Notes: a model not told the origin generated them from the sequence alone. Shown: positions 6,474 to 14,206, counted from the stretch's first letter. The stretch: DNA of 14,206 bases from Chitinophagaceae bacterium (GCA_947472635.1 CANJDY010000029.1:1-14206); one strand, 5' to 3'. Numbers and translations are program-made.

Positions 6474-8114
6474 CTATTTTTTTTGTTTAAATGTAGCGGC
6501 ATTTTTTTTTCCGTCTTCCCTAATATCAACCCATAAATTTGTCATCATGGGTATTAGTTTTTTTAATAGCTCGGGATACTTTTTTGAAATATCAAATTGT
6601 TGTTCCATATCTTTTTTGATATTGTATAATTCAAATTTTACTGGCTTTGATTGATACATCCAGTTTAGCAATGATACAGAATCTGATTTAGCTGGCAAAT
6701 GGCCGATTAAAGTATATTCCTTATAACGCATTGACATACTCGGCATTGCTGAATACATATCATCGTTGAGCTGCAAAAGCCAAATAGCAGTATGCTCCTT
6801 ACTGGATGGTTGATTTAAAAATGCAGGCATAGCATCTACTCCATCAATTACCCTATCGGTTGGCATAGTAACTCCAGCAATCTTACAAATAGTTGGAAAA
6901 TAATCTGTACCATTCACTAATTGATCGCTACGTTGACCCGGTTGTATGGCAGATGGCCAACGGATAATGCCGGGCACTCTATGCCCACCTTCATAGGTAA
7001 ACCTTTTCATCCCTTTTAATAAGCCAGGTGTTCCAAAACAATTATCTCTAATTGGATCAGCCCATTTACCTTTTGACTCTTCAAAATTTACTGGAGATTC
7101 AGGTCCATTATCACTTGTAAAAATAACGAGGGTATTTTCGGCTAATCCTGCACTATCCAAGTATTTCATCAATTGACCAAACGCATTATCTAGTTGAGAT
7201 ACGGTTCCATAATACTTATCCTTATTTTTTTCAATTCCAGCTGGCCTAGTTAGACCTCCGTACTTAGTATTTTTTTCCAAAGAATCTACCCGCGCATTCT
7301 TGTACTGATTACTGTATTCTTCCGGAGGATCAATAGGGGTATGAGGTTCATGAGTACACACTTGTAAAAAAAAGGGTTTGCCTTTTTCAATACTGCTCAT
7401 CCATTCACAAGCCTCTTTCACAATTACATTACAATAAGATTCAGTAATGTCACCAACAGCTGTTCCATTCCTTATAAATTTTTTCAAACTACGAGGCCCA
7501 TCAAAAGAATTATGCGTTGTTGCAAACCAATGATCAAATCCCTGAGTACCTGGTGTGGGTTGATTATTTTGACCCTTAAATTTTACATTATTTTCTAACT
7601 GAGATAAATGCCATTTACCCACAAAACAAGAAGCATACCCAGCTGGCTTCAGCATTTCTGGAATAGTCAATTCATCGCTTTTTAAAAAGCAGTTATTGCT
7701 TCTCAAAATATCATAGAAACCAACCCTATGTGGGTTTCTTCCAGTTAATAAAGCAGCTCTTGAAGGAGAGCAAACAGTTCCACCAGAGTGGCAATCTGTT
7801 AACAGAACACCTTGGGTAGCAAATCGATCAATGTTGGGTGTTTTGATTATAGGATTGCCATAACATCCAAGATCTCCATAGCCAAGATCATCAGTAAGAA
7901 AAATTATTATATTGGGTTTGTCCTTACCCACAGAAAACTTGGCAAGTTTGGGATTCACTTTGTTTTGGGCTATGGTAGGTAGTAGTAAAAAAAACTGGAA
8001 AAACAATACTACACATACATATATCCTGGTATTGAATATTGCAGGGCTAAATAATGAACCTAGCAAAAGTTTCCCTTTAGTTTCCTTTACATATTCGTAC
8101 TGTTGATTATCCAT
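6474..8114 (-). CDS. Exported sulfatase (S1 family, formylglycine type)
   Basis: This complete 546-residue arylsulfatase-type enzyme hydrolyses sulfate esters. The active-site motif CSPSR at 115-119 (TVCSPSRAALLTGR) contains C115, which must be oxidised to formylglycine by a maturase; none is encoded here. The calcium-site and active-site residues are present: D75-D76 in LTDDLGYGD, K167 and H169 in GKWHL, H255 in THEPHTP, D335-N336 in TSDNGPE and K367 in LLKGMKRFTYEGGHRVP. The hydrophobic export segment is at about 31-49, ending in IAQ, preceded by an unusually long polar N-region of about 30 residues. No later ATG precedes that segment, so the ATG at 8114 is kept. The target (which sugar, which position) cannot be read from the sequence. 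Its neighbours GH89, GH2 and GH29 suggest it desulfates a GlcNAc-, Gal- or Fuc-containing glycan so that the exo-enzymes can proceed. Confidence 0.93.
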   Translation of the reverse strand: MDNQQYEYVKETKGKLLLGSLFSPAIFNTRIYVCVVLFFQFFLLLPTIAQNKVNPKLAKFSVGKDKPNIIIFLTDDLGYGDLGCYGNPIIKTPNIDRFATQGVLLTDCHSGGTVCSPSRAALLTGRNPHRVGFYDILRSNNCFLKSDELTIPEMLKPAGYASCFVGKWHLSQLENNVKFKGQNNQPTPGTQGFDHWFATTHNSFDGPRSLKKFIRNGTAVGDITESYCNVIVKEACEWMSSIEKGKPFFLQVCTHEPHTPIDPPEEYSNQYKNARVDSLEKNTKYGGLTRPAGIEKNKDKYYGTVSQLDNAFGQLMKYLDSAGLAENTLVIFTSDNGPESPVNFEESKGKWADPIRDNCFGTPGLLKGMKRFTYEGGHRVPGIIRWPSAIQPGQRSDQLVNGTDYFPTICKIAGVTMPTDRVIDGVDAMPAFLNQPSSKEHTAIWLLQLNDDMYSAMPSMSMRYKEYTLIGHLPAKSDSVSLLNWMYQSKPVKFELYNIKKDMEQQFDISKKYPELLKKLIPMMTNLWVDIREDGKKNAATFKQKK

Positions 8115-8231
8115 ATTTTTGAAGTTAGCTATGAAGCGATATCGATTTGTAGGAATAGGTTAAAAGAATACTACTAAGATTACCCATATCCATTCTGTGC
8201 ACGAAAAAAAGAAAATGCTGAATAGTAGTTT

Positions 8232-8255
8232 AACTTGATTTCAAGAAATCAAGTT
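8232..8255 (-). terminator. Perfect 11-bp hairpin after the Xaa-Pro aminopeptidase gene
   Basis: AACTTGATTTC, a two-base loop (or a CAAG tetraloop with 10 bp) and GAAATCAAGTT form a perfect stem starting 10 bp beyond the stop codon of the aminopeptidase gene. It lies in the 151-bp gap between the peptide-catabolism genes and the sulfatase. On the minus strand there is no U-tract after the stem, only AAACTACTAT, so it is not a classical intrinsic terminator; it could act as an RNA 3' stabiliser or attenuating hairpin. Confidence 0.4.
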
Positions 8256-8265
8256 TTATAATCAA

Positions 8266-9651
8266 CTAACCCCTTAAGGATTCGATTTCTTCAGGTGATT
8301 TCGGCAATTCTTTACCTAGCAACCTATGGCCATTGGAGGTAATCAAAAAATCTTCTTCAACCCGAATACCTCCAAAATCTTTATACCTATCTAGCTGGTC
8401 ATAGTTAATAAAATCAGTGAATTTTTGTTGGGTATTCCATTGGTCTATTAATTCTGGAATAAAATAAAGACCTGGCTCCACAGTAACAACAAAACCAGGT
8501 TCCAATGCACGTCCGAGACGCAAGGATTTTAATCCAAATTGGGTGCTTTTTTTGAGAACGTCCGTATACCCAACATACTGTTCTCCTAAATTTTCCATAT
8601 CATGTACATCCAATCCCATCATATGTCCAAGACCGCAAGGAAAAAAAAGAGCATGAGCCCCTTCCATTACAGCTTCCTTGGCATTGCCTTTCATTAGGCC
8701 TATTTGCTGCAATCCCTCCACCAATTTTTCACAGGCAAGCAGATGAATCTCCTTAAATAATTTACCAGGTTGCAAAGCATTTACTGCTTCCGTATGGGCA
8801 TTTAAAACGATAGCATATATATCCCTTTGAATGGAGCTAAATTTGTTACCTACAGGAAATGTTCGCGTAAGATCGCCGGCATAATGCATACCAGTTTCAG
8901 CACCGCAATCACACAATACAAGTGCGCCATTTTTTAGAATGGTATTACTATAATGGTTGTGAAGTATTTGACCATTCACTGTAAGTATGGTAGGAAAAGA
9001 AAGATCGCCACCAGATGATATTGCAATACTTTGCAATTCACCTGCAATCTTTGCTTCTGTCATCCCTTCTTTAGCGAAATGCATTGCTTTAAGCTGCATA
9101 TCAACAGTTATATTTACACCCTTACTAATTTCTTCCACTTCCTCTAATGCCTTAACAGATCTTAAGGAAACAATTGATTGTATCAATTCTATGGAAGCTA
9201 TATCAAACAAAATTGTTTCAGTGATTTCCAATAAGGAACTTAGCTTTTGTAAGTGCTCCGGACGGTAAGGGGGCAGAAAATGAATTTTTTGATATTTGGC
9301 ACGTACTTTCTGAATAAACAACTCCAATTCATTGAGCCTTTTAACCATTGTGACTCCAATTCTATCAGCTTGCTCAGCAAGTCTAAGCTGGTAACCTGTC
9401 CAAACCATCTGTTCTACTGTGAGGTCATCTCCAAATAATATTTCATTATTATTATCGATATCAATAATGCCATATAATCCAGGTCTGTCGATACCAAAAA
9501 AATATAAAAAACTACTGTCTTGTCGGAAATGATAAAGGTTATCTTTAAAATTAATGCTGCTTTGATCATTTCCAAGAAATAAAATCAATCCGCTACCTAC
9601 TGCAATTTTCAACTTTCTTCTTCGTTCAATATAAATATTTCTATCAAACAT
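8266..9651 (-). CDS. Xaa-Pro aminopeptidase (aminopeptidase P, M24B), cytoplasmic
   Basis: This complete 461-residue metallopeptidase removes the N-terminal residue from peptides with proline in second position. The N-terminal aminopeptidase P domain (about 1-140, with SFLYFFGIDRPG) is followed by the pita-bread catalytic domain (about 170-450). All five metal ligands are visible: D248 in LCDCGAE, D260 in YAGDLTRTF, H343 in GLGHMMGLDVHD, E392 in TVEPGLY and E432 in GGIRVEEDF. H231 or H233 in ILHNHYS is a likely substrate-binding histidine. There is no signal peptide, which fits a cytoplasmic enzyme acting on imported peptides. Its start lies 10 bp after the serine dehydratase stop, so it is the third gene of a probable operon with DPP IV. 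Prolidase (Xaa-Pro dipeptidase) is the main alternative within M24B; the full N-terminal domain favours aminopeptidase P. Confidence 0.92.
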   Translation of the reverse strand: MFDRNIYIERRRKLKIAVGSGLILFLGNDQSSINFKDNLYHFRQDSSFLYFFGIDRPGLYGIIDIDNNNEILFGDDLTVEQMVWTGYQLRLAEQADRIGVTMVKRLNELELFIQKVRAKYQKIHFLPPYRPEHLQKLSSLLEITETILFDIASIELIQSIVSLRSVKALEEVEEISKGVNITVDMQLKAMHFAKEGMTEAKIAGELQSIAISSGGDLSFPTILTVNGQILHNHYSNTILKNGALVLCDCGAETGMHYAGDLTRTFPVGNKFSSIQRDIYAIVLNAHTEAVNALQPGKLFKEIHLLACEKLVEGLQQIGLMKGNAKEAVMEGAHALFFPCGLGHMMGLDVHDMENLGEQYVGYTDVLKKSTQFGLKSLRLGRALEPGFVVTVEPGLYFIPELIDQWNTQQKFTDFINYDQLDRYKDFGGIRVEEDFLITSNGHRLLGKELPKSPEEIESLRG

Positions 9652-9661
9652 AGTTAGTTAT

Positions 9662-11239
9662 TTAACAAATTTTAAAAAAAGAGGAAGGTTGTTGTTCTAA
9701 GCTCTCTTCAATTTTTTTTGCAGTCTTTGTAATGGAAAGTCCACCCAAATTGGTACACCGCAACGTATGATGAATTTCGTTACCCACCTTTTGCATTGTT
9801 TCAATCACCTCGTCCAAAGGGATAAGATGATTATAATTGGATAATGCCATATTAGCGCAGGAAACTGCATTGGTAGCAGCCATCACATTTCTACCTAAGC
9901 AAGGAGCCTCTACCCTATTGCCAATTGGATCACAGATTAAACCTAATGTATTTTGCAGTGCTAAAGAAGCTGCAGCAAGGGACTGGTGCAATGAACCATT
10001 TACCATACCTGCCAAGGCAGCGGCGGCCATCCCAGAGGCGGATCCACACTCAGCCATACACCCTCCAACTTCTGCAGCAAAGGTTGCATTTGCTGCAATA
10101 AAAACCCCAATCAAACCTGCAGAAAGCATCGCTTTTACGATTTCATCCTCAGACAATGCTAAAGAGTTGGCCATACCAATTATCGCACCTGGTAAAGCCC
10201 CGCAAGATCCAGCAGTTGGTGCCGCAACTATTACCCCCATAGAACTTTTTACTTCCATCATGGCCGATACAAACATGATAATGGTGTTATTAGCAGCACC
10301 TCCCATTAATCGTTTGTTATCCAGTTGCTCCTTCAATTGCAAAGATTGACTTCCTAAGATGCGATCATCATAACTTGTACCTTTCAAACCCAGCTGTATA
10401 GCAGCATCCATTATCCTTACGATGGACCTCATTTTTTCAAACACCTCCTCCTTAGAAATATTACCCCTTGCACTTTCGTAAACAATAGCCAACTCCCATA
10501 ATTGAAGATTTTTATCTTCGTTATAAGCAAGCATTTCCTCGCTGTTGATGAAAGGTACGAGCAGATCTTTTCGTGACATCACAGGCAGAACAGGAGATAA
10601 TTTTTTAATGAAATTCACTTCATCCATTGCCATTAACTCTTGGCAGAAATTTTCTCCAAGGAATTGCTGAGCTTTTATTTCAACAAAAGAAACCTCTCCC
10701 TGGTGCCATTTGATTTCGTCAAAATCAAATACTTCACTAACAAATTGAATCACCTTATCTGAACGATCACAGTAAACAAGGGTTTCATAAAAATCACCCG
10801 CCATCGAAACTTTTGCTCGGTCAATTTCAATTACTTCTATCATTCCTCCACCAGTGGAAATGGCCGTCAATCTATGACATTCCTGCTTATTGCTCAAGGT
10901 AATCTTATAGGTATTGGGGTGGTTGGCATCGATATCCAAAATTTCGATTTCAATATCAATACCTGCCGTTTCAATAAACTTTTCAGACTGCGGTAATCGC
11001 TCGTCATAAGCTTCCCAGCCAAGAAAACCACCAAACAAACCCATATCAGATCCTTGGCTTTTATGCGTTGTAGCAAGGGAACCCTGGGGATCAAACTCAA
11101 TTAAAATATGGTTTAACTGGCCATCCATTAGGTCGCGGCATAATCTTCCAATCCTTAAAGAAGCAGCACAGTGAGAACTGGATGGACCGCGCATGACAGG
11201 TCCAATTACATCATTAAAAATACTGGGATAATTTTCCAT
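9662..11239 (-). CDS. sdaA: L-serine dehydratase (L-serine ammonia-lyase), single-chain, [4Fe-4S] type
   Basis: This complete 525-residue enzyme converts L-serine to pyruvate and ammonia using an oxygen-sensitive [4Fe-4S] cluster. The N-terminal beta domain (about 1-145) shows VIGPVMRGPSSSHCAA and SQGSDMGLFGGFLGWE. Residues about 147-195 (GDFYETLVYCDRSDKVI) look like an ACT-type segment. The catalytic alpha domain (about 235-515) contains APTAGSCGALPG and VGGCMAECGSASGMAAAA. Cysteines C394, C436 (CDPIGN) and C447 (EAPC) are spaced 42 and 11 residues apart, as are the cluster ligands of the Legionella enzyme as I recall them. The final residue, C525, is also a cysteine, as in that enzyme, where the C-terminal Cys enters the active site as the fourth ligand. 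It is longer than the usual single-chain form of about 455-475 residues. It lies 23 bp after DPP IV and 10 bp before the aminopeptidase gene, suggesting serine from peptides feeds central metabolism. Confidence 0.95.
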   Translation of the reverse strand: MENYPSIFNDVIGPVMRGPSSSHCAASLRIGRLCRDLMDGQLNHILIEFDPQGSLATTHKSQGSDMGLFGGFLGWEAYDERLPQSEKFIETAGIDIEIEILDIDANHPNTYKITLSNKQECHRLTAISTGGGMIEVIEIDRAKVSMAGDFYETLVYCDRSDKVIQFVSEVFDFDEIKWHQGEVSFVEIKAQQFLGENFCQELMAMDEVNFIKKLSPVLPVMSRKDLLVPFINSEEMLAYNEDKNLQLWELAIVYESARGNISKEEVFEKMRSIVRIMDAAIQLGLKGTSYDDRILGSQSLQLKEQLDNKRLMGGAANNTIIMFVSAMMEVKSSMGVIVAAPTAGSCGALPGAIIGMANSLALSEDEIVKAMLSAGLIGVFIAANATFAAEVGGCMAECGSASGMAAAALAGMVNGSLHQSLAAASLALQNTLGLICDPIGNRVEAPCLGRNVMAATNAVSCANMALSNYNHLIPLDEVIETMQKVGNEIHHTLRCTNLGGLSITKTAKKIEESLEQQPSSFFKIC

Positions 11240-11262
11240 GATTTTTTCTTAAATATAATTCA

Positions 11263-13491
11263 TTATAAGTTATCCTTCCAAAATTTCTCCATGGTACGCC
11301 GAAGATGCAGTGAAGTATTAGACCTTTCACTAATACTATGTGTACGCATAGGATAAGACATCATATCAAAAAGTTTGTTATTCTTAATCAATTCATTCGC
11401 TAACATTTCAAAGCTTTGGTAATGAACATTGTCATCACCAGTACCATGAATTATCATTAACTTTCCCAGTAAATTTTTAGCATAATTGATTGGTGAGCCT
11501 TCTTTATATCCTTTGGCATTATCAGTCAACAAACCCATGTATCTTTCTTGGTAAGTAGCGTCATAAAGTTTCTGATCGGAAACAAAAGAAACCGCAAGGC
11601 CTGTTTTATAAATTCCTGGGTAACGAAACATGCAATTGAGTGTCATTTGACCGCCTCCACTCCAGCCCCAGATACCCACTCTCGAAGAATCTATGAATGG
11701 GAACATGCTAAATATTTTAAGCGCAGCCTTACTTTGATCTTCTGATGCTAGTATTCCAATCTGCCGATAAATAGCATTACGCCATTCTTTTCCTCGAGGT
11801 GTTTTGGTTCCTCTATTATCTATGCTAACAACAATATAACCTCGCTGAGCCATATACTGATGCCATAGGTCGCTACCTTCCCATACATCCTGAACAGTAG
11901 ATCCAGCGGGCTCTCCATATACATAAAAAAGTAAAGGGTATTTTTTTGCAGGGTTAAAACCTATTGGTTTTATCATGGATGCATCCAGCTCCAAATCACC
12001 GATATCTACTTTAAAAAATTGCTTTTTGTTTAGCCCAAGTAGATCATATTTTTCCTTCACCTCATGGTTATCTTCCAACTTTCGTATTTCTTTATGACTA
12101 GGCAAACTTATAAGAGATATCGTCGGAGGAGTTGCCACATTTTGGAATGTTTGAATGGCCCATTTTGCATCAGCCGACATTTGATAGTTACTTTGCCCCT
12201 CCATTTTTTCTGGTGTCACTTGTTCAACCATACCCAAACCATCTAATCGACTTCTGAAAAGATACCGCTGGGTATAATTTTTAGGAGAAGCAATATAATA
12301 AACATAGCCATTACTAGGATCAATACAACTAATCTGTAACACATCGAAATCCCCCTTTGTAATTAACTTAATTTCTTTCCCATCTCTTGAAACCCTATAT
12401 AAATGTCGCCATCCATCCCTTTCACTGGTCCAGGTGAAATATTTTTCATGCTCAAGCCAACGGGTATCATCATGTAAGTCAAGAAATGCCTTATCTGTTT
12501 CTGTCATGATATTTTTAACCAGCATTGATTTGATATCACCAATCCATATTTTATTTGTATTCTGAAGTCTATTAAGTTGTTGAACCATTATTTCGTTCGA
12601 AGCAGGAATAAAATCCATTCTGGCCAAATAGTTATTCTGAGCATCTCCAGGAATAGCAAACCATCGGGTTGCCCCCCCGCTTGCAGCTACTACACCTACC
12701 TTAACTGAAGATAAGGTTGTACCCACTTTGGGATAAGGAAATGGAATGGGCTGCGAATAAACGGAATCAATATTATTTATCAGGTAAAAAGTCCCAATTG
12801 CTTTAGTATTAAACTGCCAGTAGGCTATATTTTTACCATCAGGGCTCCATCGGAAGCCGTCTCTACAATCTAATTCTTCTTCGTAAACCCAGTCGAATGT
12901 TCCATTAATAATATCGCCTCCTCCATCATGGGTAATTGGAAGTACTTGATTGGATACAAGGTCTTCCACATATACATTCATTTTACTCACATAGCCCACC
13001 CTTGTTGCATCTGGAGAAAATTTAGCAAACATTAGGGTGCTACTCTCCATAGATTTCCCTAATTGCTGCAGGCTTCCGGTTGCAAGATTGAGTACCCAGT
13101 AATCCCCTCGGGTGTTGTATCGCCAAACTTTTTTGGTATTTGTAAAAATTAATAATTTACTGTCATCCTCAGACCAATTATAGTCAGCAATAACCAAAGG
13201 TTTTGATTGCCCAGCAGGAGTAAGTTGTTTTGCAGAAACCAACAACGTCCTTTGTCCAGATTGAGCATCATAGCGGACAATATCTTTACCCCCTAAATTT
13301 GTATTGGCTTCTAAAGTGGAATAACCAAGGTTATCTTTCATCCACCGAACAGGTCCAAAACTTTTTTGGCTGTACGTCCTGGTAGCGTAAATATCCTCAA
13401 GGGTTAAAATGCCCTTTTTTTCCTGAGCAGAAGAAGTTAGAGCGAAAATAATTCCAATAAAAAGGAATGACTTTTTCAAGGGGCTTAGCAT
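11263..13491 (-). CDS. Exported dipeptidyl peptidase IV (S9B prolyl oligopeptidase family)
   Basis: This complete 742-residue serine peptidase releases N-terminal Xaa-Pro (and Xaa-Ala) dipeptides. A signal peptide ends near ALTSSAQ (about residue 22), placing it in the periplasm or outer envelope. The N-terminal beta-propeller (about 40-470) contains DWVYEEE at about 200-206; E204-E205 correspond to the double-Glu motif that binds the substrate amino terminus in DPP IV. The C-terminal alpha/beta-hydrolase domain (about 490-742) carries the triad S611 (GWSGGG), D686 (HGTGDDNVHYQ) and H718 (MRTHSI). I start at the ATG at 13491; an in-frame TTG two codons upstream is less likely. It leads a compact run with serine dehydratase and Xaa-Pro aminopeptidase, so it probably supplies proline-containing dipeptides. 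The family is secure; closely related S9 peptidases with other specificities are the only alternative, and the EE motif argues against them. Confidence 0.94.
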   Translation of the reverse strand: MLSPLKKSFLFIGIIFALTSSAQEKKGILTLEDIYATRTYSQKSFGPVRWMKDNLGYSTLEANTNLGGKDIVRYDAQSGQRTLLVSAKQLTPAGQSKPLVIADYNWSEDDSKLLIFTNTKKVWRYNTRGDYWVLNLATGSLQQLGKSMESSTLMFAKFSPDATRVGYVSKMNVYVEDLVSNQVLPITHDGGGDIINGTFDWVYEEELDCRDGFRWSPDGKNIAYWQFNTKAIGTFYLINNIDSVYSQPIPFPYPKVGTTLSSVKVGVVAASGGATRWFAIPGDAQNNYLARMDFIPASNEIMVQQLNRLQNTNKIWIGDIKSMLVKNIMTETDKAFLDLHDDTRWLEHEKYFTWTSERDGWRHLYRVSRDGKEIKLITKGDFDVLQISCIDPSNGYVYYIASPKNYTQRYLFRSRLDGLGMVEQVTPEKMEGQSNYQMSADAKWAIQTFQNVATPPTISLISLPSHKEIRKLEDNHEVKEKYDLLGLNKKQFFKVDIGDLELDASMIKPIGFNPAKKYPLLFYVYGEPAGSTVQDVWEGSDLWHQYMAQRGYIVVSIDNRGTKTPRGKEWRNAIYRQIGILASEDQSKAALKIFSMFPFIDSSRVGIWGWSGGGQMTLNCMFRYPGIYKTGLAVSFVSDQKLYDATYQERYMGLLTDNAKGYKEGSPINYAKNLLGKLMIIHGTGDDNVHYQSFEMLANELIKNNKLFDMMSYPMRTHSISERSNTSLHLRRTMEKFWKDNL

Positions 13492-13973
13492 AGTCAATTG
13501 TTTTAGTATTCTTTATCGTTAATTGTTAGCGGACAAATCGTTGAAGTAATATAGTATCATTTAAAATAGAAATATATACCGCGCTTTAAATTTATCATTG
13601 TAAAAAAAATCGAATTACTTCAAACCCATACTGGTGTTATTCATTACCTGATAACAATTCTTTCACGAAAGTAAATAACTCAAATTGGCCTGAAAACAAT
13701 TATTCTTATTGTAAGAAATATAATAAAGAGAAGGGAAATAGCTGTTTATTATTTAATGTGCCTAAAAAAATCATTCCCTCAGCCCGATACAATCATAAAA
13801 AACCTGGACAAAATATTTTTTGGCAAATTTTAAAATCAAATAATGGTCTTCACTTTACTGAAGTCGAATTCATTCAAAAAGCAACTAGACAGGTTATTTT
13901 GATTGTACACTTCACTTTGAATCCATTCAGAAACTAAAGGGAACTCTATGAGGAATATTCAAAAAATCTGAAT
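13492..13973. other. Non-coding region between the DapA-family gene and DPP IV
   Basis: These 482 bp hold no gene I can support on either strand: frames are short and match nothing familiar. No exact TAnnTTTG box is present on the minus strand upstream of DPP IV, so its promoter is not identified. Small inverted repeats occur (for example CTTTC-AC-GAAAG at 13660-13671) but are too short to call. The DapA-family gene lacks a clear intrinsic terminator. Confidence 0.5.
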
Positions 13974-14206
13974 TTATAAAGCTAAATAATCCGGAAGAAC
14001 TGGACAAGACGCTATTGAGTCATCAATTATTTTCAAGTATTGCTCCCTTTCGGTAGCCTTTAAAATTAACCGAGGCTCCCTTACATATTCACTTCCCAAA
14101 CCTGTCTGTTTTTCGGCCAACTTAATATATTGTACTAATTTGGAATGAATATCTAGTTCAAGCAAAGGCATAAACCAACGATATATTTCCCTAGCCTCTT
14201 TAATGC
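13974..14206 (-). CDS. DapA-family lyase/aldolase (dihydrodipicolinate synthase-like), C-terminal part
   Basis: The frame is open from the window edge to a TAA at 13974 and gives the last 77 residues of a DapA/N-acetylneuraminate lyase superfamily protein, a class I (Schiff-base) TIM-barrel lyase group. The recognizable parts are EIYRWFMPLLELD, then KLVQYIKLAEKQTGLGSE with VREPRL, and the closing VLPDY, which match the C-terminal helices of this family. The catalytic lysine and GxxGE-type substrate motif lie outside the window, so the reaction cannot be fixed. Members include lysine-biosynthetic DapA, sialic acid lyase and the deaminase of hydroxyproline breakdown. The VQYIKLAE...RxPRLxL tail seems closer to catabolic family members than to true DapA, but that is an impression. 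An internal ATG at 14171 is not the start, since family similarity continues upstream. It precedes the DPP IV operon by 482 bp. Confidence 0.8.
   Translation of the reverse strand, partial: IKEAREIYRWFMPLLELDIHSKLVQYIKLAEKQTGLGSEYVREPRLILKATEREQYLKIIDDSIASCPVLPDYLAL

Noticed and set aside
8137..8144. Palindrome CGATATCG upstream of the sulfatase start
   Set aside because: It is only eight bases long and unrepeated in the neighbourhood, so there is no ground for calling an operator.
9837..10349. A 170-codon plus-strand open frame opposite the serine dehydratase gene
   Set aside because: It is antisense to the conserved alpha domain, is Ala/Pro-rich as expected of a shadow frame, and resembles no family.
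13492..13497. TTG at 13497 as the DPP IV start, two codons before the ATG
   Set aside because: The ATG at 13491 directly precedes a normal signal peptide (MLSPLKKSFLF); nothing favours the rarer start codon.
13660..13671. Small inverted repeat CTTTC-AC-GAAAG between the DapA-family gene and DPP IV
   Set aside because: A five-base stem with a two-base loop is expected by chance in AT-rich DNA and has no adjacent U-tract.
1..14206. CRISPR arrays, insertion sequences, tRNA or rRNA genes
   Set aside because: I saw no regularly spaced repeats, transposase reading frame, terminal inverted repeats or conserved RNA sequence on either strand.

Overview
The window looks like a chromosome segment of a member of the Bacteroidota, plausibly of the Chitinophagaceae/Sphingobacteriales type. 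The grounds are AT-rich DNA, A-rich translation starts without Shine-Dalgarno sequences, one good match to the Bacteroidota -7 promoter box (TAnnTTTG), and a gene set of secreted glycoside hydrolases, a sulfatase and an S9 dipeptidyl peptidase. The taxonomic call is an inference; there is no rRNA or other marker gene. Every gene I can support lies on the minus strand, so transcription runs from high to low coordinates.

The right half (about 14206 down to 8266) concerns peptide and amino-acid breakdown. It starts with the 3' end of a DapA-family lyase/aldolase gene, then 476 bp without a gene. Next comes a tight three-gene run: a secreted dipeptidyl peptidase IV (S9B), an iron-sulfur L-serine dehydratase (sdaA type) and a cytoplasmic Xaa-Pro aminopeptidase (M24B). 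They are spaced 23 and 10 bp apart, so they are very likely one operon. Together they would release Xaa-Pro dipeptides outside the cytoplasm, cleave N-terminal residues from Xaa-Pro peptides inside, and deaminate serine to pyruvate. A hairpin at 8232-8255 marks the downstream boundary.

The left half (8114 down to 1) is a set of exported carbohydrate-active enzymes: a formylglycine-type sulfatase, an alpha-N-acetylglucosaminidase (GH89), a large beta-galactosidase-type GH2 enzyme and the N-terminal part of an alpha-L-fucosidase (GH29) that runs off the left edge. All four have export signals. The combination suggests stepwise trimming of a sulfated, fucosylated glycan carrying alpha-GlcNAc and beta-galactose, such as a mucin- or glycosaminoglycan-like polymer. 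No SusC/SusD pair, regulator or sulfatase-maturing enzyme is present, so this is at most part of a polysaccharide utilization locus.

The most unusual item is a 74-codon relic at 6202-6426, between the sulfatase and GH89. It resembles the extreme C-terminus of a GH78 alpha-L-rhamnosidase and suggests that a further hydrolase gene was lost here. Just upstream of GH89, a promoter-like box sits beside repeated TTGCTATT motifs that could form an operator. I found no clear case of a wholly new system; the rest are recognizable families with some residue-level oddities noted below.
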